Made by a program: the position numbers and the translations under genes | Notes under the pieces: generated by a model | Database searches by the model: none | Seen by the model: only the letters and a program-made list of their open reading frames with translations | What the model was told of the DNA's origin: nothing | Assembly: GCA_022511065.1 (NCBI GenBank) | Contig: JAFLSG010000013.1 | Coordinates: forward strand, 1-47,630 | Origin: Prevotella sp. | GTDB taxonomy: Bacteria > Bacteroidota > Bacteroidia > Bacteroidales > Bacteroidaceae | Direction of reading: 5' to 3' | Length of the DNA: 47,630 bases | Shown: one piece after another, positions 32,991 through 40,736 of the stretch | How positions within the stretch are numbered: position 1 is the stretch's first letter | Layout: the number at the start of each line of letters is the position of its first letter

Positions 32991-33025
32991 CTTATTAGAA
33001 TAACATGGCTGGTTATTCTGATAAG
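32991..33025. repeat. 14-bp-arm inverted repeat between two minus-strand operons
   Basis: Arms 32991-33004 and 33012-33025 are complementary except for one pair, with a 7-nt loop. It lies 14 bp after the stop of the MetH activation gene and about 90 bp upstream of the glycan promoter. It could terminate the pyrC operon, but no T-tract follows on the minus strand. Alternatively it is a protein-binding or recombination site: its core is 18/20 identical to a palindrome at 15324-15343. Confidence 0.6.
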
Positions 33026-33038
33026 ATGCCACTATATG

Positions 33039-33983
33039 CTACTCCAAATTCCCTGCCAGAAACTTGCGGAGAAGCGGGGCGGGAAGATTGCGGCGGCGGG
33101 CGTAATCGTGCAGTTGGTCGTCGCCAATCCTTCCCAAAGAGAAATAGCGGGATTGGGGATGGGCGAACATAAGACCGCTGACGCTGGCATGGGGGCGCAT
33201 GGCACCGCTTTCCGTGAGGTGGATGCCTATTTGCTTTATGTCAAGGAGACCGTCGAGAAGGAAGTTCAGACTGGCATCGGGCAAGGAGGGATAGCCGACG
33301 GCGGGGCGGATACCTTGAAACTTCTCTGCTTGCATCTCGGCGATGGAGAGATTTTCATCGGGAGCATATCCCCAGTATGTCTTGCGCACTTGTTCATGCA
33401 TCCGTTCTGCGGCTGCTTCTGCCAAGCGGTCTGCTAAAAGTTGCGCCATCATTTTCCTGTAAGCGTCTGAAGCGAAATCGGTTTCCAATCCGCTATCTAC
33501 GGATGTTGCGAATACTCCTACCGTGTCTCGGATGCCTGATGAGAGAGGGCGGAGGAAGTCGGAGAGGCACAAGCAAGGGGCTGTTTTTTGCGTAGGATGC
33601 TGTTGGCGGAGCAAGGGGATTCGGAATGGGAATTTACGATGAATTTGGGAGGAAATGTTGGAACTGTAAAGAGAAGATGGAGTGACATCAGAAGAGGATG
33701 GAGCAGAAACAGGGGAAAATGAAGTGGGAACGGGAGGGGCAGAAGAAATCGGAGCATGAAGCACGATATCATCACCATCGCCATTCGCATCATAAAGTTC
33801 AAAAAGGGCGTGAGCATGATACTTACCTTCCAAATTCGCCAGCGTATCAAGTGCTTCCGCCTGAAGACGATGCTTTTCGCCCTCATCCTTCACCTGCCAC
33901 GCAAAGAAGAAATAAGACCAATTGATGTAGGGAGTCAGTTCGGAAAGGGTGTAAGTAAGTTTCATCCGACAGGCTTGCTTCAT
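33039..33983 (-). CDS. Stand-alone methionine synthase activation (AdoMet-binding) domain protein
   Basis: A 314-residue protein whose last 100 residues carry the MetH activation-domain signature: GIRPAVGYPSLPDASLN, IHLTESGAMRPHASVSGLMF, HPQSRYFSLGRIGDDQL and DYARRRN. It binds S-adenosylmethionine and remethylates oxidised cobalamin on MetH. In Bacteroidetes this domain is often a separate gene, and MetH itself is not in the window. Residues about 76-120 are a Ser/Pro-rich stretch between ELYDANGDGDDIVLHA and FPFRIPLLRQQ that looks like an insertion. The ATG at 33983 overlaps the pyrC stop by ATGA. An ATG at 33965 would remove six residues. Confidence 0.88.
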   Translation of the reverse strand: MKQACRMKLTYTLSELTPYINWSYFFFAWQVKDEGEKHRLQAEALDTLANLEGKYHAHALFELYDANGDGDDIVLHAPISSAPPVPTSFSPVSAPSSSDVTPSSLYSSNISSQIHRKFPFRIPLLRQQHPTQKTAPCLCLSDFLRPLSSGIRDTVGVFATSVDSGLETDFASDAYRKMMAQLLADRLAEAAAERMHEQVRKTYWGYAPDENLSIAEMQAEKFQGIRPAVGYPSLPDASLNFLLDGLLDIKQIGIHLTESGAMRPHASVSGLMFAHPQSRYFSLGRIGDDQLHDYARRRNLPAPLLRKFLAGNLE

Positions 33984-35335
33984 CTGAATTCAACTTGCTG
34001 CCCGATGTAATTGGCATCCACCTTTCCCTGACAGAATACCGTGTGACCGTTGCAAAGTGTGCGCTCCACACGCCAAAGATACATGTGTCCTTCCATCGGA
34101 CTCCATCCGCATTTGCTCAAGATGCACTCCTTCGTAACCGTCCAACCTTTGTTGGGGCGAATCAGTACCATATCCGCCTGATAGCCTTCACGCAGGAAAC
34201 CACGACGGCGCACTTCAAACAGACGGGCGGGATTATGGCACATCAACTCCACCAAGCGTTCCAAAGAAAGCACGCCCTGATCCACCAACTCAAGCATCGT
34301 GACCAACGAGAACTGTATCATCGGCATACCACTCGCCGCCTTGGCGCATCCACCCTCTTTCTGCGAAAGCAGATGGGGCGCATGGTCAGTACCTATCACG
34401 GTGATGCGCCCATCGTTCAGCGCATCGCGCAAAGCATCGCGGTCGTTCAGTGTCTTGATGGCGGGATTGCACTTGATGTGCGTCCCTAACGCCACATAAT
34501 CCCGATTGTAAAAATAGAGATGGGACACGGTAGCCTCAGCAGTTATCCGCTGCCCTCCCCTATTGGGCGGAATCAGTTCTAATTCCTTGGCGGTAGTCAG
34601 ATGAGCAACGTGCAGACGAGTGCCATGTTTCTCTGCCAATTCCACAGCCAGGCGAGTGCTTTCATAACAAGCCTCCGCGCTACGGATTTCGGGATGATGC
34701 GACACATCGGGGTCTTCACCATACCGATGCTTTGCCGCCTCCATGTTATGGTTGATGATACCCGTATCCTCACAATGCGCCATAACGGGCAAAGGGGCAG
34801 AAGCGAAGATGCGCTCTAATGCCTCGCGACGATCTACGAGCATATTGCCAGTAGAACTGCCCATGAACAACTTTATGCCAGGAATGGTGTGCGGGTCAAG
34901 TTGCGGAAAAAGACAAGTATTTTCATTGGTAGCCCCAAAGAAGAAACTATAGTTCACATGACTATGCTTCGCGGCAATATCGAACTTCTCCTGCAATGCC
35001 TCTAAGGTTGTGGTCTGCGGCACGGTGTTCGGCATGTCGAAATAAGTAGTCACCCCGCCCGCAGCAGCCGCAATACTCTCACTATCAATGTCAGCCTTCT
35101 CCGTTAGTCCCGGCTCACGGAAATGCACATGGTCATCTATCACACCGGGAATGATAAAACAACCCGAAGCGTCGATGATTTCATCATACGGCCCTTCGGG
35201 AATATCATTTGATGTACTCCTTAAAATGTCATTTCCTTTGATGATGCGACTGATGGTCTCACCTTCAATGATGACGGAACCAGCAAACACTTCCCCCTCA
35301 TTGACAATGGTGCCTCCCTGAATGAGTGTTCTCAT
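33980..35335 (-). CDS. pyrC: Dihydroorotase
   Basis: A 451-residue cytoplasmic amidohydrolase for the third step of pyrimidine synthesis. Metal ligands are in DDHVHFREPG (His69 and His71), the probable carboxylated lysine in GIKLFMGSS, and His and Asp in MAHCEDTG, HVAHLTT and GTDHAPH. The class I type (PyrC/AllB-like) is about this length, so allantoinase is an alternative. ADIDSESIAAAAGGVTTYFD and the lack of other purine-degradation genes favour dihydroorotase. It follows the lipoprotein gene by 2 bp and overlaps the next gene by ATGA, so it is the middle gene of a three-gene operon. Confidence 0.88.
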   Translation of the reverse strand: MRTLIQGGTIVNEGEVFAGSVIIEGETISRIIKGNDILRSTSNDIPEGPYDEIIDASGCFIIPGVIDDHVHFREPGLTEKADIDSESIAAAAGGVTTYFDMPNTVPQTTTLEALQEKFDIAAKHSHVNYSFFFGATNENTCLFPQLDPHTIPGIKLFMGSSTGNMLVDRREALERIFASAPLPVMAHCEDTGIINHNMEAAKHRYGEDPDVSHHPEIRSAEACYESTRLAVELAEKHGTRLHVAHLTTAKELELIPPNRGGQRITAEATVSHLYFYNRDYVALGTHIKCNPAIKTLNDRDALRDALNDGRITVIGTDHAPHLLSQKEGGCAKAASGMPMIQFSLVTMLELVDQGVLSLERLVELMCHNPARLFEVRRRGFLREGYQADMVLIRPNKGWTVTKECILSKCGWSPMEGHMYLWRVERTLCNGHTVFCQGKVDANYIGQQVEFR

Positions 35336-35337
35336 CT

Positions 35338-36126
35338 TTACGGAAGGTTGGTCAGCGGGACAGACGGCACTACCAATGAATCAGGCTCTACCACGGAAGG
35401 CGCAACGGGCATCTGCACATCATCGTCGATAAGCCCGCTCTGACGAGCCTGTATTTCATTTGCCACGCGATAATACTCCTTCACATAAGGGTCATCCTTG
35501 AATTTCTGCGTGGCCTTGCTCATGATGTCCTCAATCTGCGGTGTCAGCACTGGATAGGGGAATCCGCCCGTCATCAGCATGAACACGCCAGGCCCCAGTA
35601 CATTGTCGAAGTTCTCTACGATGAAGTTCGTCACAAGACTATCTTCCTGCTGCGCCAATCGAGCAGCCTCCACAGAGAGTTGCCGGTCAATGATGTCCTC
35701 ATCTATGCCGTCGAGCATCATCTGACTCTGGCGATGAGAGAGTTCATTCATTTCGTTACCAATCCGCGCATGGCGGGTGATGAACTGATACAATTTGTCG
35801 TTCAGCGGAGTACCGCTAACCATACGGCTCGCATTGTCAATACGAATCTCGATACTTCCCTGCTCCACGACGACAGGCATCATCAGAGGCTCATCACCCA
35901 TGTAGAGATTAGCCATCTTCACAGTATCGAGCACACCCGCGAAGCGGAATTTACCATGTACCACCTCGCAGGAATCCATATTCTTCAGTTCCCTATCCTT
36001 GACGGTTTTCAGATAAAGCTTGCTGCCGTCCAACGACGACACCGATGACGAACCTTGTATCGAATAAGATTCGGCACACGACACCAACACGACCGTCAGC
36101 AGCAGTAGGCATAGACTTTTGTTCAT
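35338..36126 (-). CDS. DUF4369 domain lipoprotein
   Basis: A 262-residue predicted lipoprotein. The signal sequence ends in the lipobox LVSC (Cys17). A DUF4369 domain, a beta-rich region found at the N-terminus of Bacteroidetes thioredoxin-like lipoproteins, covers about residues 25-110 (SKLYLKTVKDRELKNMDSCE). The usual thioredoxin domain with a CxxC motif is absent; a helical region and a proline-rich tail (VPSVPLTNLP) follow instead. Its function is unknown. The start at 36126 is chosen for the signal peptide and lies about 15 nt after the likely transcription start. Confidence 0.82.
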   Translation of the reverse strand: MNKSLCLLLLTVVLVSCAESYSIQGSSSVSSLDGSKLYLKTVKDRELKNMDSCEVVHGKFRFAGVLDTVKMANLYMGDEPLMMPVVVEQGSIEIRIDNASRMVSGTPLNDKLYQFITRHARIGNEMNELSHRQSQMMLDGIDEDIIDRQLSVEAARLAQQEDSLVTNFIVENFDNVLGPGVFMLMTGGFPYPVLTPQIEDIMSKATQKFKDDPYVKEYYRVANEIQARQSGLIDDDVQMPVAPSVVEPDSLVVPSVPLTNLP

Positions 36127-36146
36127 AAACTTATAGTTTCGCGGCA

Positions 36147-36154
36147 CAAAGTTA
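36147..36154 (-). promoter_or_regulatory. -7 box of the lipoprotein-pyrC-activation domain operon
   Basis: CAAAGTTA (plus strand) reads TAACTTTG on the minus strand, an exact TAnnTTTG match 21 bp upstream of the lipoprotein ATG. Confidence 0.6.
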
Positions 36155-36213
36155 TAACGATATCTTGAAGTATGAAAAAAAATTTGCGCATTTTAAAACA
36201 AACGTGCAATCTT

Positions 36214-36627
36214 TTATGTTTTTTTTGAAGAAACACCCGCCTCTTTCTCCAACTCACTGCCAATACGGTGCGTGGAATACAACTGAAGGATGGCGGCAAT
36301 CAGCAGCGTAATAATCCATTTGTTATACACATATTGCACGTAATTGATCTGGCTCAGCCCGAAGAAATTGCCGTCGTTGGCAAACATCAGCACCGCCGTC
36401 AGCAGAAAGAGGAAATCACTGATAAGCATCATCCGGCGCAGACGGCGGATGGTGAAATTGCTGCCTTCGTAGCGCTGAAGCATCTGCATGGAGGCAAAAC
36501 CTACGGCTCCCACCGCATAAAAGTAAGGTGCGAGAGTCCACATCAACAAGCTCGTGCCGGCACCCACCACCATGAGCAAGGCACCGAGCAGAAACACTGC
36601 ATTCTGGAAATTATTCAGTTGTCTCAT
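36214..36627 (-). CDS. Small four-helix membrane protein
   Basis: A 137-residue protein with four hydrophobic segments: about 8-28 (AVFLLGALLMVVGAGTSLLM), 30-48, 72-92 (SDFLFLLTAVLMF) and 104-122 (WIITLLIAAILQLYS). The tail is charged. I do not recognise the family. Its first codons overlap the end of the DivIC gene by 17 bp, so the two are cotranscribed and perhaps coupled. A role near cell division is possible from context only. Confidence 0.7.
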   Translation of the reverse strand: MRQLNNFQNAVFLLGALLMVVGAGTSLLMWTLAPYFYAVGAVGFASMQMLQRYEGSNFTIRRLRRMMLISDFLFLLTAVLMFANDGNFFGLSQINYVQYVYNKWIITLLIAAILQLYSTHRIGSELEKEAGVSSKKT

Positions 36628-36973
36628 GAATTGTCAAGGGTTTGGGGGCGCGCTCATCGTCGCTGAGCACAAAGATGTCTTCGTCGTCCGTCTTCATGAA
36701 GTACCGCTCCCGCGCAATTTTCTCTATTGCCTTGGGATTCTTGTCCAACTCACGAATCTGCACAGAGTCACGCCGGAATGCGGTTTGATAACGCTCGATG
36801 TCTTCCGTTAGTTCGTTGATGCGATGGAGGTTCTTGACATGCCCCCATACGCTGGTCTCGCTGAAGAAGCCAACGACCACGACGCCGATGACGCACACCA
36901 TGACATACTTCCACACCTGCGAGTGCCAAGCCTTGGAAGCCGCCTTCTTGATTCTTTCCGACACATTCTTCAT
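36611..36973 (-). CDS. divIC: Septum formation initiator DivIC/FtsB-family protein
   Basis: A 120-residue bitopic protein: a short basic N-terminus, one membrane helix at about 23-43 (YVMVCVIGVVVVGFFS), then a coiled coil (INELTEDIERYQTAFRRD) and the conserved PKAIEKIARERYFMK motif of FtsB/DivIC proteins. It links early and late divisome parts and activates septal wall synthesis. The tail (DEDIFVLSDDERAPKPL) is acidic. The ATG at 36973 is only 9 bp from the end of the -7 box, so the leader is nearly absent. It is transcribed divergently from dnaX. Confidence 0.88.
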   Translation of the reverse strand: MKNVSERIKKAASKAWHSQVWKYVMVCVIGVVVVGFFSETSVWGHVKNLHRINELTEDIERYQTAFRRDSVQIRELDKNPKAIEKIARERYFMKTDDEDIFVLSDDERAPKPLTIHETTE

Positions 36974-36978
36974 TTCGT

Positions 36979-37044
36979 CTGCAAAGTTACGAAATTATTG
37001 AGAATCTATCATTCATAATTAGGAGAAAAATCGTAACTTTGCAG
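36979..37044. promoter_or_regulatory. Divergent divIC/dnaX promoters inside a perfect 14-bp inverted repeat
   Basis: CTGCAAAGTTACGA (36979-36992) is the exact reverse complement of TCGTAACTTTGCAG (37031-37044), with 38 bp between. Each arm contains a -7 box TAACTTTG: 36982-36989 for divIC on the minus strand and 37034-37041 for dnaX on the plus strand. The back-to-back layout puts both -33 regions in the same 38-bp AT-rich spacer. The symmetry extends beyond the promoter consensus, which suggests a shared regulator or shared polymerase competition. Confidence 0.75.
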
Positions 37045-37065
37045 CATTATTCAATCTTTAACAAT

Positions 37066-38763
37066 ATGGAATACATCGTTTCGGCAAGGAAATACCGCCC
37101 CATGACCTTTGACACCGTCGTGGGACAGGCGGCACTGACCACTACGCTGAAGAACGCCGTGAAGAGCGGGAAGCTGGCGCATGCCTATCTGTTCTGCGGT
37201 CCTCGCGGCGTGGGCAAGACTACTTGCGCGCGTATCTTCGCCAAGGCCATTAACTGCCAGAACCCGACGGCAGAGGGCGAGGCTTGCAACGAGTGCGAGA
37301 GCTGCCAGTCGTTCAACGAACAGCGGTCGCTTAACATCTTCGAGCTTGATGCTGCCAGCAACAACTCCGTGGAGCACATCAAGACACTGATGGAACAGAC
37401 ACGCATTCCGCCGCAGTTAGGTAAATATAAGGTGTTCATCATCGACGAGGTACACATGCTCTCCACCGCTGCCTTCAACGCTTTCCTGAAGACCTTGGAG
37501 GAGCCACCCGCACATGTCATCTTCATCCTCGCCACGACGGAGAAGCACAAGATTCTGCCGACCATCCTCAGTCGCTGCCAGATTTATGACTTCGAGCGGA
37601 TGACCGTCCGCAACACGATAGACCATCTGAAGCACGTGGCTGACAAGGAGGGCATTACCTACGACGAACAGGCATTGGCGGTCATTGCCGAGAAAGCGGA
37701 CGGTGGTATGCGCGATGCATTGAGCATCTTCGACCAAGCGGCATCGTTCTGCCAGGGGAACATCACCTACGAGAAAGTGATTGAAGACTTGAATGTGCTT
37801 GACTCTGAGAACTATTTCCGCATCATCGACCTCTGCATGGAAAACAAGGCGCACGAGATTATGGTGCTGCTCAATGGCATCATCAACAAGGGTTTCGATG
37901 GCGGATTGCTCATTCAGGGACTTGCCAAGCATGTGCGTAACGTGCTGATGGCGAAAGACCCGCAGACGCTTCCCTTGCTTGAGGTGAGCGACCAGCAGCG
38001 TGAGCGCTATCAGCAGCAAGCACAGCGGTGCAATCCCCGTTTCCTCTTCCAAGCCCTGAAGCTGATGAACCAGTGCGACATCAACTATCGCCAGTCGTCA
38101 AACAAACGGTTGCTCGTTGAGCTGACGCTGATAGAGATTGCCCAGATTACGCAGCCCGACGAGGAAGGAGCCAGCGCGGGGCGTCGCCCCAGAAGATTAA
38201 AATCCCTGTTCAAGAAAGTGATGCAACAGCCTCAGCCCGTGAAAGCAGCTCCGCAGGTGGCTGCGGCTAAGCCTGTTGCGTCCCCAAAAATCTCTACGCT
38301 TGGCTTCTCGTGGAATAATCTGCGGAAGCAAGGTTCGGACTCCAAGATGCAGATTATCCCTGGCGCCATCGGCGACAGGAAGGAGGGAAACGAAGGTAAT
38401 GCCTCGTTCTCCCAAGCCGACCTTGAGCTTCAGTGGATGGCGATGTGCAACCGCATGCCACAGAATCTCAGCGGCATCGCCGCCCGGATGAAGAACATGA
38501 ACCCCGTCATTACGGAACTGCCCAAGGTGGAGGTTGTCGTGGATAACGACCTCATCAAACAGGAAATAGAGAACATTCACAAGAACATCGTGAAGACCCT
38601 ACAACTCTATCTCCATAACTCAGACATCACGATTGACATCCGCATCGCGGAGCGACAGGAACAAGTGAAAGTGCTCACCCGCCGCGAACAGTTCGAGCTG
38701 ATGAGCCGAAAAAATCCTGCCATAGAAAAACTACGGCAGGCATTTGACTTGGAACTGGCTTAA
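37066..38763 (+). CDS. dnaX: DNA polymerase III gamma/tau subunit
   Basis: A 565-residue clamp-loader ATPase. The Walker A motif GPRGVGKTT spans residues 45-53, the zinc cysteines are Cys64, Cys74, Cys77 and Cys80, the Walker B is IIDEVHMLS, and the SRC sensor lies in TILSRCQIYDF. Domain III follows (DQAASFCQGN onward). After residue 375 comes a basic, Pro/Ala-rich linker and a C-terminal tau-like region that contacts the polymerase. The ATG at 37066 (MEYIVSARKYRP) is the family start; an upstream TTG extension is rejected. No clear slippery A-tract for a gamma-producing frameshift was seen. Confidence 0.95.
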   Translation: MEYIVSARKYRPMTFDTVVGQAALTTTLKNAVKSGKLAHAYLFCGPRGVGKTTCARIFAKAINCQNPTAEGEACNECESCQSFNEQRSLNIFELDAASNNSVEHIKTLMEQTRIPPQLGKYKVFIIDEVHMLSTAAFNAFLKTLEEPPAHVIFILATTEKHKILPTILSRCQIYDFERMTVRNTIDHLKHVADKEGITYDEQALAVIAEKADGGMRDALSIFDQAASFCQGNITYEKVIEDLNVLDSENYFRIIDLCMENKAHEIMVLLNGIINKGFDGGLLIQGLAKHVRNVLMAKDPQTLPLLEVSDQQRERYQQQAQRCNPRFLFQALKLMNQCDINYRQSSNKRLLVELTLIEIAQITQPDEEGASAGRRPRRLKSLFKKVMQQPQPVKAAPQVAAAKPVASPKISTLGFSWNNLRKQGSDSKMQIIPGAIGDRKEGNEGNASFSQADLELQWMAMCNRMPQNLSGIAARMKNMNPVITELPKVEVVVDNDLIKQEIENIHKNIVKTLQLYLHNSDITIDIRIAERQEQVKVLTRREQFELMSRKNPAIEKLRQAFDLELA

Positions 38764-38781
38764 ATAAAAGTCCCGTTTATT
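38763..38781. terminator. Weak stem-loop between convergent dnaX and response regulator genes
   Basis: AATAAA (38763-38768) and TTTATT (38776-38781) form an A/T-only 6-bp stem with a 7-nt loop across the 13-bp gap. It might act as a bidirectional terminator, but the stem is weak. Confidence 0.3.
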
Positions 38782-39133
38782 CTCCTATCAATTTCTTGAT
38801 GGCCTCCAGACAGGCAGAACTGCTGACCGGCTTTGACAGGAAGTCATCGCAACCAGCTTGCAGCGCCAACTGGCGGTCGCTGTCGAAAGCATTGGCGGTC
38901 AAGGCAATAATCGGCAGTTCCGGGTGCTTCGACTTGATGGTCTTGGTAGCCTCCAAACCGTCCATGATGGGCATCTTAATATCCATCAGCACGATGTCAT
39001 AAGCCTTCTTATCTGCCATATCTACGGCTTCCAATCCGTTCTTCGCACGCTCAAACTGGTAACTCTTCTTCAGTATATATGACATCAAAATGAAGTTGCT
39101 GTCATTATCTTCTGCAATCAAAATCGTTTTCAT
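38777..39133 (-). CDS. Single-domain response regulator (receiver only)
   Basis: A 118-residue CheY-like receiver. It has the acidic pair Glu8-Asp9, the phosphorylation site Asp51 (VLMDIKMP), Thr79 (ALTAN) and Lys101 (SKPVS). There is no output domain. ALTANAFDSDRQ and GCDDFLSKP are most like receivers from hybrid histidine kinase phosphorelays (BarA/LuxQ type), so it probably takes phosphate from a hybrid kinase encoded elsewhere. It lies 34 bp downstream of the sugar transporter, and no promoter box is seen in that gap, so the two may be cotranscribed. Confidence 0.9.
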   Translation of the reverse strand: MKTILIAEDNDSNFILMSYILKKSYQFERAKNGLEAVDMADKKAYDIVLMDIKMPIMDGLEATKTIKSKHPELPIIALTANAFDSDRQLALQAGCDDFLSKPVSSSACLEAIKKLIGE

Positions 39134-39167
39134 ATCATTATCCTATTTTTCTATTTTTATGTTTCAA

Positions 39168-40625
39168 TTAATTCTTCTTCCAAAGACTGCTCATTTCCTC
39201 CAGCGTCTTACCTTTCGTCTCGGGTACTAAGCGCCATACGAATACAGCGGCGAGAACGCAGATGATGCCGTAAAGTCCGTATGTAAACCAGTGACCGAAG
39301 TCCTTGTCATCACCCAAGGTCATGTTGAACATCGGCACGAAGGTAGAGCTGACAATCCAGTTGAATATCCACTGGAACGCCACGGCGATTGCCACCGCCT
39401 TGCCACGGATTGTATTGGGGAATATCTCCGCAATGAGTACCCAGCAGATGGGTCCCCATGACATCATGAACGATGCGGAATAAACCATGATGGACATCAT
39501 GCACGCAATGCTCAGTGAAGGATTGCCGAAGGTAATTGCCACACCAAATGCACCGATGGCCATACCGATGGAGCCTGTAATCAGCAACGGCTTGCGACCC
39601 CATTTCTCTACCGTGAAGATTGCCACGAGGGTGAAGAGGATATTCACCACACCCATCACGACGGTGTTCACCATCGGGTTCGTCATGCCCATGTCACCGA
39701 AGATACGCGGTGCATAGTACAGTACGGCATTGATTCCCACTGCCTGCTGGAACACGCTGAGCATGATTCCGATGAAGATGACTAACCATCCGTAGGTAAA
39801 CAGGCGCTCAGTCTTCTCCGTGATTGTATTCTTAATGTCGTTCAGAATGCTCTGGCCCTCCTGTGCGCCATTGATGCGCTGCAATACAGCGAGTGCCTTG
39901 CTGTCCTTGCCCACCATGACAAGATAGCGCGGTGTCTCAGGCACAAGGCAGATGAGCAGGGCAAACAGTCCTGCGGGCACGGCCTCACTACCGAACATAT
40001 AGCGCCAGCCCGTGGAGATTGTCCATGCCGCCTCGTCGGGATTCAGAATCTTCAGCGACTCTATTACGGGATTCACGTTGTTGCCAAGAATGACGAAATT
40101 CACGAAATAGACCACCAACTGACCGAAGATGATGGCAAACTGGTTCCAGCTCACCAACGTGCCTCGGATGTTCGACGGAGCCACCTCTGCGATATACATC
40201 GGGCAGATGGCAGAAGCCAATCCCACACCGATACCACCAATCACCCTATATATATTAAAGGTGATGAGCAGGCTGAACGAAGGCACGCCGTACTCATAGA
40301 ACAGGAATTCGGGGTTCATCGAGCCTAACGCCGACACGAAGAACATCAGACCCGCGAATATCAGCGAGTTCTTGCGCCCCCAGTTACTGGCGAAATACCC
40401 CGAGAGGCCACTGCCGATGATACAGCCGATGAGTGCGCTGGCACACGTAAATCCGTGCCAGGCATCGGTGTAAGTGAAGTCACTTGCTCCCAAAAAGAAA
40501 GCCTGAAGTCCCTTTTCCGCGCCGGAGATGACAGCCGTGTCATAACCGAACAAAAGGCCGCCCAATACGGCCACCATCACGATGGTAAGTAGGTAGGATT
40601 TGCTACCAGTCTGGTCTTGTTGCAT
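39168..40625 (-). CDS. Sugar porter family MFS transporter, XylE-like
   Basis: A 485-residue protein with twelve predicted membrane helices. Sugar-porter signatures are GYDTAVISGAEKG near residue 23, NWGRKNS, GGIGVGLASAICPMYIAEVAP, PETPRYLV, a QQAVGINAVLYYAP stretch and PETKGKTLEEMS at the end. These fit the XylE/GLUT-type family of H+-coupled or facilitative hexose and pentose transporters. Xylose or arabinose is plausible because an arabinofuranosidase gene is read divergently next to it and a xylanase lies 4.6 kb away. Substrate choice is inference. It has its own -7 box. Confidence 0.92.
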   Translation of the reverse strand: MQQDQTGSKSYLLTIVMVAVLGGLLFGYDTAVISGAEKGLQAFFLGASDFTYTDAWHGFTCASALIGCIIGSGLSGYFASNWGRKNSLIFAGLMFFVSALGSMNPEFLFYEYGVPSFSLLITFNIYRVIGGIGVGLASAICPMYIAEVAPSNIRGTLVSWNQFAIIFGQLVVYFVNFVILGNNVNPVIESLKILNPDEAAWTISTGWRYMFGSEAVPAGLFALLICLVPETPRYLVMVGKDSKALAVLQRINGAQEGQSILNDIKNTITEKTERLFTYGWLVIFIGIMLSVFQQAVGINAVLYYAPRIFGDMGMTNPMVNTVVMGVVNILFTLVAIFTVEKWGRKPLLITGSIGMAIGAFGVAITFGNPSLSIACMMSIMVYSASFMMSWGPICWVLIAEIFPNTIRGKAVAIAVAFQWIFNWIVSSTFVPMFNMTLGDDKDFGHWFTYGLYGIICVLAAVFVWRLVPETKGKTLEEMSSLWKKN

Positions 40626-40647
40626 GGTGAATAGTCTTAATAAGTTA

Positions 40648-40655
40648 CAAAATTA
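40648..40655 (-). promoter_or_regulatory. -7 box of the sugar transporter gene
   Basis: CAAAATTA on the plus strand is TAATTTTG on the minus strand, 22 bp upstream of the transporter ATG. It faces away from the GH51 promoter, so the two genes share a 110-bp divergent control region. Confidence 0.55.
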
Positions 40656-40699
40656 CGTCTTTTTTCCCTAAAAACATCTTTTTTCCTTAACTTTTTAAC

Positions 40700-40707
40700 T
40701 AATTTTG
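40700..40707 (+). promoter_or_regulatory. -7 box of the GH51 gene
   Basis: TAATTTTG matches the consensus 29 bp upstream of the ATG at 40737. The region before it is T-rich, with a repeated TCTTTTTTCC (40658-40667 and 40677-40686), and has no clear -33 TTTG. Confidence 0.55.
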
Positions 40708-40736
40708 CATCAGAAACCGAAAAAGTTTATAATCCA

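Noticed and set aside
32714..33038. Invertible promoter of the Bacteroides fragilis capsule type
   Set aside because: I looked for inverted repeats on both sides of the -7 box. Only a self-contained hairpin on the upstream side (32991-33025) was found, with no partner between the promoter and upxY.
32943..33437. A 164-codon plus-strand frame over the MetH activation gene and intergenic region
   Set aside because: It runs opposite highly conserved AdoMet-binding motifs and includes the hairpin at 32991. There is no supporting promoter or domain.
37066..38763. Programmed frameshift in dnaX
   Set aside because: No clear A-rich slippery heptamer followed by a stem-loop was seen at the domain III to linker junction.
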